A DNA stretch of 64,000 nucleotides from a bacterium M00.F.Ca.ET.205.01.1.1 (GCA_004791255.1 SRUQ01000012.1:1-64000), one strand, 5' to 3'. Positions 15,663 through 25,100 are shown, counted from the first letter of the stretch. Notes: a model not told the origin generated them from the letters alone. A program made the numbers and translations.

Positions 15663-17747
15663 ATGATGCTTCATAGACTTCGGCGATTGATTGCGGCGGC
15701 GCCACGGGTTCTCGCCGGCCCCGCCATGCTGCTCGCGCTGAGTGCTGCCGCCAGTGCCGCCGACAGCCGCCTGGGAGATTGCAGCAGCGACAAGATTGCC
15801 CTGTCCAACCGGATCGTTGCCTGCACCAACGTGCTGGAGGACAAGGCCGTGTCGGCGAGCGACCAGGCCCTGGCCTATTTCAACCGCGGCAATGCTTTGG
15901 ACGGAAACGGCGACTACGACCGCGCCATCGCGGACTACGACAAGGCCATCGCATTCGATCCCAAGGACGCCGATGCCTTCAACAACCGGGGCCTGAGCTG
16001 GAGCCACAAGAAGGACTACGACCGTGCCCTGGTCGATTATGAGAAGGCGATAGAACTCAACCCGCAGCTAGCCATCGCCTATGGCAACCGGGCCATGATC
16101 TGGAACGACGAGAAGCACGACTACGACAGGGCGATCGCCGATTTCGACAAGGCGATCGGTCTCGATCCGGAAAACAACAGCCTCTACAACCTTCGCGGCA
16201 ATGCCTATCTGCGCAAGGGCGACTACGACAGCGCCATCACCAGCTACGGCCAGGCGACCTTTCTCGATCCCGGGGATGCCGACCAGTATTTCAACCTCGG
16301 CCTGGCCTGGAGCTCGAAGGGCAATCTGGAACGCGCCGTCGCCGACTACAGCCAGGCGATCAGCCTCGATGCGAACCATGCCCAAGCCTATCGCTGGCGC
16401 GCCGATGCCTGGAGCAAGCGGGGCGACGGCGACCGCGCCATATCGGACTATGACGAGGCCATCAGGATCGACCCCAGGGACGGCGAGACCTTTCGCAATC
16501 GTGGCGACGTCTGGTTCGGCAAGAAGGATTACGATCGTGCCATCGCCGATTACGGGCAGGCCATCGATCTGGATCCCAGGGATGCCGTGGCCTACAACGA
16601 TCGCGGCTGGACATGGTCGCGGAAGAATGACCCCGACCGCGCCATCGCGGATTTCGACAAGGCGATCAGCCTCGATCCGAACTATGCCTCGGCCTACTAC
16701 AACAGAGGGCTGACCTGGTCGGACCAGGGCGAGTTCGACCGGGCCATATCGGACTACGACCAAGCGATCGTCATCGAGCCCGGCAATGCCTGGATTTATG
16801 ACGACAGGGGCTGGGCGTGGGCATCCAAGAGCGAATTTATCCGCGCCATTTCAGACTACAACATCGCCATCATGATCAAGCCCGGTTATGCCAGGGCTTA
16901 CCGGAACCGGGGCTGGGCGTTCAGCCGCAAGGGTCAGTACGACAGCGCCATCGCCGACTATGATCAGGCGATCCGCCTCGACCCGCAATATGCCGTTGCC
17001 TACAGGGGTCGGGCCTGGGTGTTCGGCCGCAAGGGCCAATATGACCGCGCCATCGCCGATTACGATCAGGCGATCAGCCTCGAACCCAAATATGCCGAAG
17101 CTTACAGCGGCCGAGGCCGTGTCTGGTTCTACAAGGCGGACTATGACCGCGCCATCGCGGATTGCAACCAGGCCATCAGCCTCAGTCTGAAGAATGCCAA
17201 CGGCTTTGAATGTCGCGGCCTCGTGCGGCAGCACAAGGCAGATTACGACGGCGCCCTTGGCGACTATGACGAAGCCGTCCGCCTCGACCCGAAAGATGCC
17301 GATCTCTTCGGCGGCAGGGGAATGCTCGGTTTCTATTCCGGCTCGCCTGTCAAGGCGCAGGCCGACTTCGAGCAGGCTGCCGAGCTGAAGGCCGACAATG
17401 CCTATTATGCCATGTGGCTTGACCTCGCCCGCCGCCACAATGGGCAGCCGAGCATTTTGCGGGACGCAAAGCTCGACATGACGAAATGGCCAGCGCCCCT
17501 GGTTCGCATGCTGTTGGGCGACCAGACGCCTGAATTGGCGCTGGCCGCTGCCAACGACCCGGATGCCAGGACGCAAAACGAACATGTCTGCGAGGCCAAT
17601 GTCTTTGTGGCAGAGTTGCTGCGGGTGCAGCATCGCGACGACGAGGCGTTGCGGCACTACCGGCAGGCCCTCAGCGATTGCCCGAAGGATTTCATCGAAT
17701 ACACCGCCGCAACCAGCGCGCTGCGAATTATGGGCAAAGCGCCGTGA
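15663..17747 (+). CDS. Exported TPR-repeat protein 1
   Basis: About 694 residues: signal peptide (LLALSAAASAA near residue 35), a Cys pair region, then 15 consecutive 34-residue tetratricopeptide repeats of the form A-Y-x-x-R-G...DYDRAIADYDQAI-x-L-D-P, and a distinct C-terminal domain with KLDMTKWPAPLV and VCEAN shared with the next gene. TPR arrays are scaffolds for protein contacts; this one likely acts in the periplasm. Start is uncertain (ATG 15663, 15666, or upstream 15597). The stop overlaps the GTG of its paralogue by four bases. Confidence 0.85.
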   Translation: MMLHRLRRLIAAAPRVLAGPAMLLALSAAASAADSRLGDCSSDKIALSNRIVACTNVLEDKAVSASDQALAYFNRGNALDGNGDYDRAIADYDKAIAFDPKDADAFNNRGLSWSHKKDYDRALVDYEKAIELNPQLAIAYGNRAMIWNDEKHDYDRAIADFDKAIGLDPENNSLYNLRGNAYLRKGDYDSAITSYGQATFLDPGDADQYFNLGLAWSSKGNLERAVADYSQAISLDANHAQAYRWRADAWSKRGDGDRAISDYDEAIRIDPRDGETFRNRGDVWFGKKDYDRAIADYGQAIDLDPRDAVAYNDRGWTWSRKNDPDRAIADFDKAISLDPNYASAYYNRGLTWSDQGEFDRAISDYDQAIVIEPGNAWIYDDRGWAWASKSEFIRAISDYNIAIMIKPGYARAYRNRGWAFSRKGQYDSAIADYDQAIRLDPQYAVAYRGRAWVFGRKGQYDRAIADYDQAISLEPKYAEAYSGRGRVWFYKADYDRAIADCNQAISLSLKNANGFECRGLVRQHKADYDGALGDYDEAVRLDPKDADLFGGRGMLGFYSGSPVKAQADFEQAAELKADNAYYAMWLDLARRHNGQPSILRDAKLDMTKWPAPLVRMLLGDQTPELALAAANDPDARTQNEHVCEANVFVAELLRVQHRDDEALRHYRQALSDCPKDFIEYTAATSALRIMGKAP

Positions 17748-19702
17748 GGCATTTGTCGCGAATGCTGGCCGGCCTGGGTGTGCTGCTTGCGCTTGGCAGC
17801 GCGGCGATGGCCGCCGAAAAGGACCATGCCGACTGTGTCGGCGAACGGGTCGAGGCGGCACGCAAGATTGCCGCCTGCACGGCGATCATAGAGGACAAGG
17901 CGGAAGCCCCGGACAATCGCGCCTCTGCCTATTTTTACCGTGGCAATGCGCGTGCTGCAGAGGGAGATTACGACGCGGCGATCGCGGACTACGACCAGTT
18001 GATCGGTTTGCACCCCGATCTGGTTACCGCCTATCAGAATCGCGGCCTCACCCTGGTGCACAAGGGTGACTATGAGGGCGCCATGACCACCTTCGACCAG
18101 GCGATCTTCCTCGATCCGGAAAACGCCGAACTCTATTACAATCGTGGTGTCGTCTGGTCCTACAAGGGCAATGACGACCGGGCGATTGCCGACTACGACG
18201 CGGCGATCCGGCTCAATCCGAGGGATGCCAGGGCCTATCACAACCGGGGCCTGAGCTTCGAGCACAAGGGCGATGACGACCACACCATTGCCGATTACGG
18301 CCAGGCCATTAGCCTCAATCCGGATGACGTCGGCGCCTACAATGGTCGAGGCGATGCCTGGGGCCGCAAAGGCGATGACGACCGCGCCATGGCCGATTAC
18401 GACCGGGTGATCGTGCTCGATCCGAAAAACACCCATGCCTGGTATCGCCATGGCATGGCGTGGGCACGCAAAGGAAATGACGACCAGGCGATCGCCGACT
18501 ATAGTCAGGTGATTGCCCTTGATCCGAACGATGCCAGCATCCGATACAATCGCGGCGTCGTCTGGCTTCGAAAGCGCGACAACGACCGCGCCATCGCCGA
18601 CCTCGACGAGGCTATCCGCCTCGATCCAAAACTGGGTGGCGCCTACTACAGCAGAGGCATCGCCTGGGCCGGGAAAGGCGGCTACGATCGCGCCGTCGCC
18701 GACTTCAGCAAGTTGATCGCGCTCGATCCGGCAAATGCCAAAGCCTACCACATGCGCGCCATTTCGCTGAACGAGACGGGCGATTATGACGGCGCCATTG
18801 CCGACGCCAATCACGCAATGCTGCTCGATCCGGAACAGGCCGTGGACTACTCCAGCCGGGCACGAGCCTGGTCGAAGAAGGGTGACTTCGATCGTGCCAT
18901 GAGGGATTTCGACAAGGTGGTCAGCCTTGTCCCGAAAGACCCGTCCGCCTACTACGATCGTGCTGCCGCCTGGTTCGAAAAGGGTGACTACGAGCGCGCC
19001 ATCGCCGACTACAATCAAGTCATGGCCCTCGATCCGACAAATGCCAAAGCTTTGAGCGACCGCGGCTTCGTGTTTACCGCAAAGGGTGAATTCGATCTGG
19101 CTCTCGCTGATTTCGACCAGGCGATCGCGCTCGATCCGAATACGGCGAAGATCTACGACAGTCGGGCTGCCGCCTGGGGAGCGAAGGGCAACTACGAGCG
19201 CGCGATCGCCGACCTCGACAAGGCGCTCAGTCTCGACCCGAACGACGCCGGCGCGTATTCGGGCCGAGGGCTCTTTTTCTTCTATTCCGGGGCGCTGGCC
19301 AAGGCCCAGGCCGACTTCGCCAAGGCGACCGCGCTCAGGCCCGACAATGCCTATGCCGCGATCTGGCTCGACATAGTCGAGCGACGGAGTGGTGGCGAGG
19401 GTGATCTGCGCGAGGCCGAAGGCAAGCTCGACATGACCAAATGGCCGGCACCGCTTGTCCACATGCTGGTTGGAGACAAAACTGCCGCCGAAGCGCTGGC
19501 GGCAGCCGACGATCCGGATGCTACCCGCAAAGCTGGGCAGGTGTGCGAGGCAAATTTCTACACAGCCGAGTTTAGGCGGTTGCAGGCCCGCAATGACGAA
19601 GCCCTGCGGCTCTACCATGTTGCCGCCAACACCTGCCCCAAGGCGTTTATCGAATACCGCGCCGCGCTTGGGGGGCTACGCGACATGGGCGTGTCGCCGT
19701 AA
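17744..19702 (+). CDS. Exported TPR-repeat protein 2 (paralogue)
   Basis: A 652-residue paralogue of the preceding protein: signal peptide (MLAGLGVLLALGSAAMAA), the same N-terminal DC...R(K/I)IAACT...IEDKA block, 14 TPR units and the same C-terminal domain (KLDMTKWPAPLV, VCEANFY, CPKAFIEY). GTG 17744 overlaps the upstream stop (GTGA), so the two are translated together; ATG 17762 is an alternative. Repeat number differs by one, so unit gain or loss followed the gene duplication. Related C-terminal blocks occur in NlpI-like TPR proteins. Confidence 0.87.
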   Translation: MRHLSRMLAGLGVLLALGSAAMAAEKDHADCVGERVEAARKIAACTAIIEDKAEAPDNRASAYFYRGNARAAEGDYDAAIADYDQLIGLHPDLVTAYQNRGLTLVHKGDYEGAMTTFDQAIFLDPENAELYYNRGVVWSYKGNDDRAIADYDAAIRLNPRDARAYHNRGLSFEHKGDDDHTIADYGQAISLNPDDVGAYNGRGDAWGRKGDDDRAMADYDRVIVLDPKNTHAWYRHGMAWARKGNDDQAIADYSQVIALDPNDASIRYNRGVVWLRKRDNDRAIADLDEAIRLDPKLGGAYYSRGIAWAGKGGYDRAVADFSKLIALDPANAKAYHMRAISLNETGDYDGAIADANHAMLLDPEQAVDYSSRARAWSKKGDFDRAMRDFDKVVSLVPKDPSAYYDRAAAWFEKGDYERAIADYNQVMALDPTNAKALSDRGFVFTAKGEFDLALADFDQAIALDPNTAKIYDSRAAAWGAKGNYERAIADLDKALSLDPNDAGAYSGRGLFFFYSGALAKAQADFAKATALRPDNAYAAIWLDIVERRSGGEGDLREAEGKLDMTKWPAPLVHMLVGDKTAAEALAAADDPDATRKAGQVCEANFYTAEFRRLQARNDEALRLYHVAANTCPKAFIEYRAALGGLRDMGVSP

Positions 19703-19727
19703 ACACCGTCTCAGACGGCTGCCACCC

Positions 19728-20603
19728 TCACACCAGCGCCTCTGCCAGCAGTCTCGCCTGCGGCGTCAGCGCCTCGAAGCTGCGGGCGCAGAGGGTGAGC
19801 TGGCGGGTGGCCCATTCATCGGTCAGGCGAAGGCTGCGCAGGTTTCGTGCCGAGCGGCGCGCGGCACTTTCGGGCACGATGGCGATGCCGACGCCTTGCG
19901 CGACGAGGCGGCAGACATTGTCGAGGCCGGGCACGCGGATGCGCACATGCAAGTGGCCGCCGAGCCGCGCCGCCTGGCGGGTGATGTGTTCCTGCAGCGC
20001 GTGGCCGGCGGCGAGGCCGACGAAGGATTCGCCGAGGATGTCGGCAAGGGCGGTGGCGCGCAGGCCCTTGAGCCCTGGCCAGTCGCGCGGCGTGACCACC
20101 AAAAGGCGGTCGATGAAGAACGGCATCTGCTCCAGATGCGTCAGCCCGGCCCAGGTCGCGGCGATGCCGAGATCGGCGGCGCCGCTGGCCACCGCCTCGG
20201 CGATCTCGTGGCTGGGGCGTTCGTCGAGATCGATGTCGATGCCGGGATGTCGCGCGAGGAAGCCCGGCAATATGTCGGGCAAGATCTCGCCGGTCGCCGC
20301 CGTGTTGGCCATCAGCCGCACGCGTGCCCTGAGCCCGCTTGCATAAGCGCCGAGGTCGCCGGCCATCGCCTCGATCTGGTTCTGTACCATGCGCGCGTGG
20401 TGGAGCAGCGCCTGGCCGGCGGCGGTCAGCGCTACGCCACGTCGCCGCCGTTCGAGCAGCGGCGCGCCGAGCCTGTCCTCCATGCCCTTGATGCGGGCGC
20501 TGGCGGAGGCCAGTGCGAGGCCGGCGAACTCGGCGCCGTGGGTGATGCTGCCGCGCTCGGCCACCAGCAGGAACAGCCTGAGATCGGTGAGATCGAAACG
20601 CAT
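19728..20603 (-). CDS. LysR-family regulator
   Basis: A 291-residue LysR protein (LTDLRLFLLVAERGSITHGA with ASARIKGMEDRLGAPLLER at the recognition helix; effector domain from about residue 90). Start at ATG 20603 with GGGAG. Divergent from a small membrane protein and a TauE/SafE exporter, which it probably controls. The 114-bp gap contains a CCTTCG...CGAAGG dyad (20630-20648). Confidence 0.92.
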   Translation of the reverse strand: MRFDLTDLRLFLLVAERGSITHGAEFAGLALASASARIKGMEDRLGAPLLERRRRGVALTAAGQALLHHARMVQNQIEAMAGDLGAYASGLRARVRLMANTAATGEILPDILPGFLARHPGIDIDLDERPSHEIAEAVASGAADLGIAATWAGLTHLEQMPFFIDRLLVVTPRDWPGLKGLRATALADILGESFVGLAAGHALQEHITRQAARLGGHLHVRIRVPGLDNVCRLVAQGVGIAIVPESAARRSARNLRSLRLTDEWATRQLTLCARSFEALTPQARLLAEALV

Positions 20604-20717
20604 TTTTTCTCCCGAGGCGTGATGACCTGCCTTCGTTCGGGCCGAAGGCTGACCACGCGACTTCCACATTGTCGACGGGCAATAGGTCAGTCAAACAGTT
20701 TCGGGTGGAGATATCAG

Positions 20718-20921
20718 ATGAGCGAACGAGCACCAGGCCGGCTGTTATCAGGCATTCTTGAAAGCGCGGCGATCGTGCTGGCGGTGGCGGTAGCGACCCT
20801 GGTGATGGCGCGGGTGGAGCCCGGCCAACAGGGATGTGTGGCGGCAACGGCGCCCACCAGCCGTATCGACGCGCGGGCAAAGCCTGCCGCCGATGCGGAG
20901 GACATGCTGCTGCATGACTGA
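20718..20921 (+). CDS. Small single-pass membrane protein
   Basis: 67 residues with one clear hydrophobic helix (SAAIVLAVAVATLVMA, about residues 17-32) followed by a short periplasmic or cytoplasmic tail. The ATG is preceded by GGTGGAGATATC, a good ribosome binding site. It sits between the LysR gene and the TauE gene, 30 bp before the latter, and is likely an accessory small protein of the exporter operon. No family recognised. Confidence 0.6.
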   Translation: MSERAPGRLLSGILESAAIVLAVAVATLVMARVEPGQQGCVAATAPTSRIDARAKPAADAEDMLLHD

Positions 20922-20951
20922 TCCGGCGGCCACCGCTCCGGGGATGCGGTC

Positions 20952-21707
20952 ATGCTGAGCGCCGGCATTGTCGCCTGGATCGGCGCCGTCTTTCTCGCTG
21001 CCGGTTTCGTCAAGGGCGTCGTTGGCATGGGGCTGCCGACGGTGGCGATGGGACTGCTGTCGGTGACCATGGCGCCGGCCGAGGCTGCCGCTCTGCTGCT
21101 GATCCCTTCGCTGGTTACCAATCTCTGGCAGCTGTTCACCGGCCCGTCCTTCGGCGGGCTGTGCAGGCGGTTGTGGTCGATGATCGTCGGTGTCGTCGCT
21201 GGAACCATCGCCGGGGCCGGCCTGCTGACAGGCGCGCATACGGCCGCAGCCTCGGCGGGACTCGGCGCGGCGCTGGTGGTTTATGCCGCTCTCGGCCTGC
21301 TCAGGCTGAGCTTTGCCACGCCGCCGCGCCACGAGGTGTGGGTATCGCCGCTGGTCGGTCTGGCGACCGGGCTGGTCACCGGCGCCACCGGCGTCTTCGT
21401 TATTCCGGCGGTGCCCTATCTGCAGTCGCTGCGGCTGGAGAAGGAAGAGCTGATCCAGGCGCTCGGCCTGTCCTTCACCGTGTCGACAGCGGCCCTTGCC
21501 ATCGGGCTGTTCAGCACCGGCGCGCTGGCATCGCCGACGGCGCAATTGGCGGGGTCGCTCACGGCTTTCGCCCCGGCGCTGGCCGGCATGTTCGCTGGCC
21601 AGGCACTGCGGCAGAAGATGAGCGTCGAGACGTTTCGAAAGGTGTTTCTCGCCGGGCTGCTGGTGCTGGGGGCGTATCTCTTGGGCGAGGTAGTGTTGCA
21701 GCGCTGA
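20952..21707 (+). CDS. TauE/SafE-family sulfite exporter
   Basis: A 251-residue inner-membrane protein with about eight hydrophobic helices and the family halves GFVKGVVGMGLPTVAMGLL and LVTGATGVFVIPAVPYLQ, an internal duplication typical of TauE/SafE anion exporters. Translocates sulfite or small organosulfonate anions in known members. Divergent LysR regulator upstream. Confidence 0.88.
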   Translation: MLSAGIVAWIGAVFLAAGFVKGVVGMGLPTVAMGLLSVTMAPAEAAALLLIPSLVTNLWQLFTGPSFGGLCRRLWSMIVGVVAGTIAGAGLLTGAHTAAASAGLGAALVVYAALGLLRLSFATPPRHEVWVSPLVGLATGLVTGATGVFVIPAVPYLQSLRLEKEELIQALGLSFTVSTAALAIGLFSTGALASPTAQLAGSLTAFAPALAGMFAGQALRQKMSVETFRKVFLAGLLVLGAYLLGEVVLQR

Positions 21708-21711
21708 CTGC

Positions 21712-22161
21712 CTACCGCACCACCAGAACCGGGATCTCGGTGTAGGACAGCACTTCCGCCGTCTGGCTGCCGAGAAGCAGCTTGCCCAGGCCGCGGCGGC
21801 CATGCGAGGCCATGACGATGAGGTCGCAATCCCGCGCCTGCGACAGTTCCAGGATCGCCTCGGCCGGCCGCTTGTCCTCGACATGCACCACCGCAGCCGA
21901 AACCCCGGCGGCATCCGCTGTTGCCTTGCACTTGTCGAGCACCTCCTTGCCATAGCGGCGCGATTCCTGCTGATAGGCAGCCAGTTCGTCGCCGGCTGAG
22001 TAGCCAGCCAAGGCGCCGCCCCAGGCGAAGATCGGGTAGGGTTCCGAGACGGTGACGAAGGTGACGGTGGCGCCGAGGCTCTTGGCCATTGCGAGGCCGT
22101 GGGCGACGCCTTTGTCGGCAAGTTGCGATCCGTCGGTGGCGATGAGCAGATGTCTGTACAT
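21712..22161 (-). CDS. Universal stress protein (UspA family)
   Basis: A 149-residue single Usp domain. The start MYRHLLIATDGSQLADKG and the ATP-binding pattern G-2x-G-9x-G-S (HGRRGLGKLLLGSQ, about residues 122-136) are intact, predicting a nucleotide-binding member. It ends 4 bp from the convergent TauE gene. Confidence 0.92.
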   Translation of the reverse strand: MYRHLLIATDGSQLADKGVAHGLAMAKSLGATVTFVTVSEPYPIFAWGGALAGYSAGDELAAYQQESRRYGKEVLDKCKATADAAGVSAAVVHVEDKRPAEAILELSQARDCDLIVMASHGRRGLGKLLLGSQTAEVLSYTEIPVLVVR

Positions 22162-22294
22162 GATGATCGTGACCTGTTGTGGCTGACTGGCTGTGCACTA
22201 GACATAGGTACGCCTGGCGCTCAGTCATTGAGCCAATGCGGCAGGGATCAGGGCCAGCGACGGGTTTCGTTGTCGGCGCTGCCAATTGTCGGCC

Positions 22295-22356
22295 CCAGCG
22301 TCGCCCCTCATTGCCCTGCCGGGCATTTCTGCCCGTGAACGGGAGAAAGACGCTGG
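22295..22356. repeat. Intergenic mosaic repeat R2
   Basis: 8-bp terminal inverted arms CCAGCGTC (22295-22302) and GACGCTGG (22349-22356) enclose CCCCTCATTGCCCTGCCGGGC and a CCCGTGAACGGGAGAA hairpin, the same blocks as in R4 and R6. Lies between the stress-protein gene and the phosphatase gene. Confidence 0.7.
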
Positions 22357-22431
22357 CACCGGCCTCGATCCGGATTCCCCTTCACCGTCCAGTCCTCTAA
22401 GGTGCCGGCGACATTGGGGGGCATCCACATC

Positions 22432-23010
22432 ATGAGCGCGTTTCCGCAGATCCATCTGGTCCGGCATGGCGAAACGGCGTGGAGCCTTTCGGGGCAGCAC
22501 ACTGGCCGCACCGACATACCGCTGACGCCGGCAGGCGAGGCGGCGGCGCGAGGCGTGACCGATCGCCTGAAAGGCCTGTCGTTTGCGGCGGTGTGGTCGA
22601 GCCCTTCGCAACGCGCCTACAACACCAGCATGCTTGCCGGTTTCGGCGACCGCAGCGTCAGGATGGACGACCTGCAGGAGTGGGATTATGGCGCCTATGA
22701 GGGGCGCACGACCAAACAGATCCTGGCCGAGCGGCCAGGCTGGAACGTCTTTCGCGACGGCTGCCCGCAAGGCGAGATGGCGGCCGATGTCGGTGCGCGG
22801 GCCGACAGGGTCATCGCCGCGTTGCGCCAGGCCAACGCCGACATACTGATCTTTTCCAGCGCGCATTTCCTGCGCGTGCTCACTGCCCGCTGGCTCGGCT
22901 TGCCGCCGGAAAGCGGCGCGCTGTTCGTGCTCGATACGGCCAGCATCAGCCTACTCGGCTACGAGCATGATCTCAGCGAGCCGGCCGTACGCAAGTGGAA
23001 CCTGAAGTAG
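22432..23010 (+). CDS. Histidine phosphatase family protein
   Basis: A 192-residue phosphoglycerate-mutase-like phosphatase. The catalytic RHGE motif is in HLVRHGETAWS (residues 6-16), the second Arg in WSSPSQRAYNT, Glu in LQEWDYGAYEG, and the second His in IFSSAHFLRVL. Cytoplasmic hydrolase of a small phosphate ester; substrate unknown. ATG 22432 follows a GGGGGG stretch. Confidence 0.9.
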   Translation: MSAFPQIHLVRHGETAWSLSGQHTGRTDIPLTPAGEAAARGVTDRLKGLSFAAVWSSPSQRAYNTSMLAGFGDRSVRMDDLQEWDYGAYEGRTTKQILAERPGWNVFRDGCPQGEMAADVGARADRVIAALRQANADILIFSSAHFLRVLTARWLGLPPESGALFVLDTASISLLGYEHDLSEPAVRKWNLK

Positions 23011-23100
23011 CGGTCACCGGCCTCACGTCGTCCAGTCTCCTGACATAAATTCCGCGCCTGCGGTGTATGGTCGGCGACGTGAGCGAGAAAGGGATTGTCC

Positions 23101-23528
23101 ATGTCAAAAGAATTGGTGCGCGACCTGTTTGACAGGTGGGAGCGGGTCTGGGTGGATGGCCAATATGATCTGCGGCTTGCGTCGAGCCGCACTATATCAG
23201 GCATGACGAGAAGGGCGACCGCACGGTGACGCGCGAGGACTATGCGGTCGAACTCGCTTCCGTCCGGGATGGCCGGCCGGGCATCCGTGTCGTCGTCTAT
23301 GATCACGCCTTCACCGATGATGGCGCGTGGTTTCGCTTTTCCTTCGTATGGCCCGATCCCGAAACCGGCGAGCCGCGCAGCCGGGCAGGCATGCAAAGCT
23401 ACCGGATCGAGAATGGCAAGCTCGCCGAGACCTGGATTTCGATGCTGGCGCCGGACACGAGATGGACCGATGCGACGGCTCAGGACCGCTGGACGAGCAC
23501 CCGCCGATCTCCGCAGAAGCCGACCTGA
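23101..23528 (+). pseudogene. Frameshifted SnoaL/NTF2-like protein
   Basis: The first 23 codons (MSKELVRDLFDRWERVWVDG...) and the bases from about 23172 onward (CVEPHYIRHDEKGDRTVTREDYA... to WISMLAPDTRW) are two parts of one NTF2-like protein, but in different frames. The join lies around 23169-23180; comparison with the expected QYDLI-A-A-C-V pattern suggests loss of four bases, or equivalently a -1 shift. As read, translation from 23101 stops at 23229. Either a genuine pseudogene or a sequencing error. A GTG at 23226 could restart the second part but would lack the N-terminal helix. Confidence 0.75.
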
Positions 23529-23548
23529 CGCCTGTCCGCGCCCGACAG

Positions 23549-23950
23549 CTACTTGTCGAACTTCCTGATCGCCTCGGCGGTTACGGGCGTGAAAAAGTTC
23601 ACCAGATTGCCGTCGGGGTCGCGAAACAGCAGCGAGCGGTTGCCCCAGGGCATGGTGGTCGGTTCCTGCACCATCGCGTTCTTGATGAGGTCGGCGAGCC
23701 TGGCGAATTCGGCATCGACGTCGCCGACGCGGAATTCGATGATGGCCGTGTGGTTGTCTGCGGGGCGGGCGATGTCGCCGCCGAACAGCATCAAGGTGCG
23801 CGTGCTGCCGATCGCCAGCGTGCAGGCCGGTGTCGCCAGTTCGGCGAAGTCTTCCGTGTACACCGTCACCGGCATGCCAGTGATCTCGCCGTAGAAGCGC
23901 GCCAGGCGCTGAACATCCGATGTGATGATGCGGACAGAGACGAAATTCAT
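23549..23950 (-). CDS. VOC-family (glyoxalase-like) protein
   Basis: A 133-residue VOC metalloenzyme-fold protein with paired beta-alpha-beta-beta-beta units: MNFVSVRIITSDVQRLARFYGEITG at the start and LLFRDPDGNLVNFFTP near the end. ATG 23950 has AAGGAGC upstream. Follows the ECF gene by 97 bp in the same direction and may belong to its unit. Substrate unknown; some relatives are dioxygenases, others binding proteins. Confidence 0.88.
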   Translation of the reverse strand: MNFVSVRIITSDVQRLARFYGEITGMPVTVYTEDFAELATPACTLAIGSTRTLMLFGGDIARPADNHTAIIEFRVGDVDAEFARLADLIKNAMVQEPTTMPWGNRSLLFRDPDGNLVNFFTPVTAEAIRKFDK

Positions 23951-24047
23951 TTGCAGGGCTCCTTGATCGCTGAAGCCGCCAGCGGGCTTCCCAGCCGGTC
24001 TATAGGCCATGCCTCCCGCCAGCTTTCTGTCAGGAGCGAATGCGGCT

Positions 24048-25100
24048 TTACACTTTCGGGCCAGCCCACACCGGTGGCAGGCCGAAGGCCCCGAACAGGC
24101 CGGGGCCGAGCGGACCGATATAAATCGTCAGCGAGGAAATGCCGCCGTCCATCGGCTCGATGACATGCAGCGAATGCGCCCGCCAAATGGGGTCCTGGTG
24201 GCGCTGGGCGTAGAGCGCGACGGCGGGCTGGCCGCTCGCCCTGGTCGCGACCGCGCGGTAGCCGGCGAAATTGCCCCAGACGGTCGCCATGAAGGCGCGG
24301 ATCGCCTGGCGTCCCTGATACCAGTCGCGCCATGGCGGCATGTGGTAGATGGCGTCTTCGCGCAGCAAGTTGACGAGGCCCTCGAGACTGGCGGCCTGCC
24401 AAGCCCTGATATAGCGTTCGAGCAGCAGCGCCTCGTCGCGGTCCGGGCGCGATTGCTGCAGCGGGCGTCCCTCGGGATAGTGCAGCGCCAGCGTGGCGCG
24501 GGCGCGTTGCAAGGCGCTGTTGATCGAGGCGACCGAGCCGCCGAGCAACTGCGCCGTCTCGGCAGCCGACCAGCCCAGCACGTCGCAGAGCAGCAAGGCG
24601 GCGCGCTGCCGTGGCGGCAGAAGCTGGATCGCGGCGACGAAGGCAAGCCGCACGGCCTCGCGGGTTTCGTAGCGCGCATCCGGGCCGGGCTCGCCATCGG
24701 CGATGTCGGGGAGCTCGGCGTCCGGGTAGGGTTCCAGCCAGGAAAGTTCGGCGGCGAGACCTGCCGTAGCTGGCCCCTCGGTCGGCGGCCGGCCGGGCTG
24801 TTCGAGGATGCGCCGCGCCGACGACCGCACCTTGATGGCGTTGAGGCAGGCATTGGTGGCGATCGCGTGGAGCCAGCCGCGCGCAGAGCCGCGCCCGTCG
24901 AATTGTGCGCGGCGGCGCCAGGCCCTCAGCAGCGTGTCCTGGACGAGATCGTCGGCCTCGTGCAGCGAGCCCATCATGCGGTAGCAGTGCAGCTTGAGCG
25001 CCCGGCGATGAGCCATTGTCAGGCGTTCGAAGGCCAGCCGGTCAAGGACCGGCCCGCCTGTCTGATCCTGGGGCTGAGAAGCGCCGGGAACGTCTGTCAT
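24048..25100 (-). CDS. ECF sigma factor with C-terminal SnoaL-like domain
   Basis: 350 residues: sigma region 2 (residues about 25-95, HCYRMMGSLHEADDLVQDTLLRAWR), region 4 (about 150-205, LPPRQRAALLLCDVLGWSAAETAQLL), then an NTF2/SnoaL-like domain (225-340). The linker motif WLEPYPDAELPD is typical of SigG/SigJ-type ECF factors, in which the extra domain replaces an anti-sigma factor and modulates activity. It is preceded by an SDR gene 39 bp away and followed by a VOC gene, probable partners. Confidence 0.9.
   Translation of the reverse strand: MTDVPGASQPQDQTGGPVLDRLAFERLTMAHRRALKLHCYRMMGSLHEADDLVQDTLLRAWRRRAQFDGRGSARGWLHAIATNACLNAIKVRSSARRILEQPGRPPTEGPATAGLAAELSWLEPYPDAELPDIADGEPGPDARYETREAVRLAFVAAIQLLPPRQRAALLLCDVLGWSAAETAQLLGGSVASINSALQRARATLALHYPEGRPLQQSRPDRDEALLLERYIRAWQAASLEGLVNLLREDAIYHMPPWRDWYQGRQAIRAFMATVWGNFAGYRAVATRASGQPAVALYAQRHQDPIWRAHSLHVIEPMDGGISSLTIYIGPLGPGLFGAFGLPPVWAGPKV

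Noticed and set aside
15900..17400. Regular 102-bp periodicity that could look like a repeat array
   Set aside because: It is the 34-codon TPR periodicity, with diverged units and no identical spacer-repeat structure; not CRISPR.
17657..19618. A 650-codon minus-strand frame opposite the second TPR gene, with regular internal repeats
   Set aside because: The repeats are the antisense reading of the TPR units; no signal, ribosome binding site or family features.
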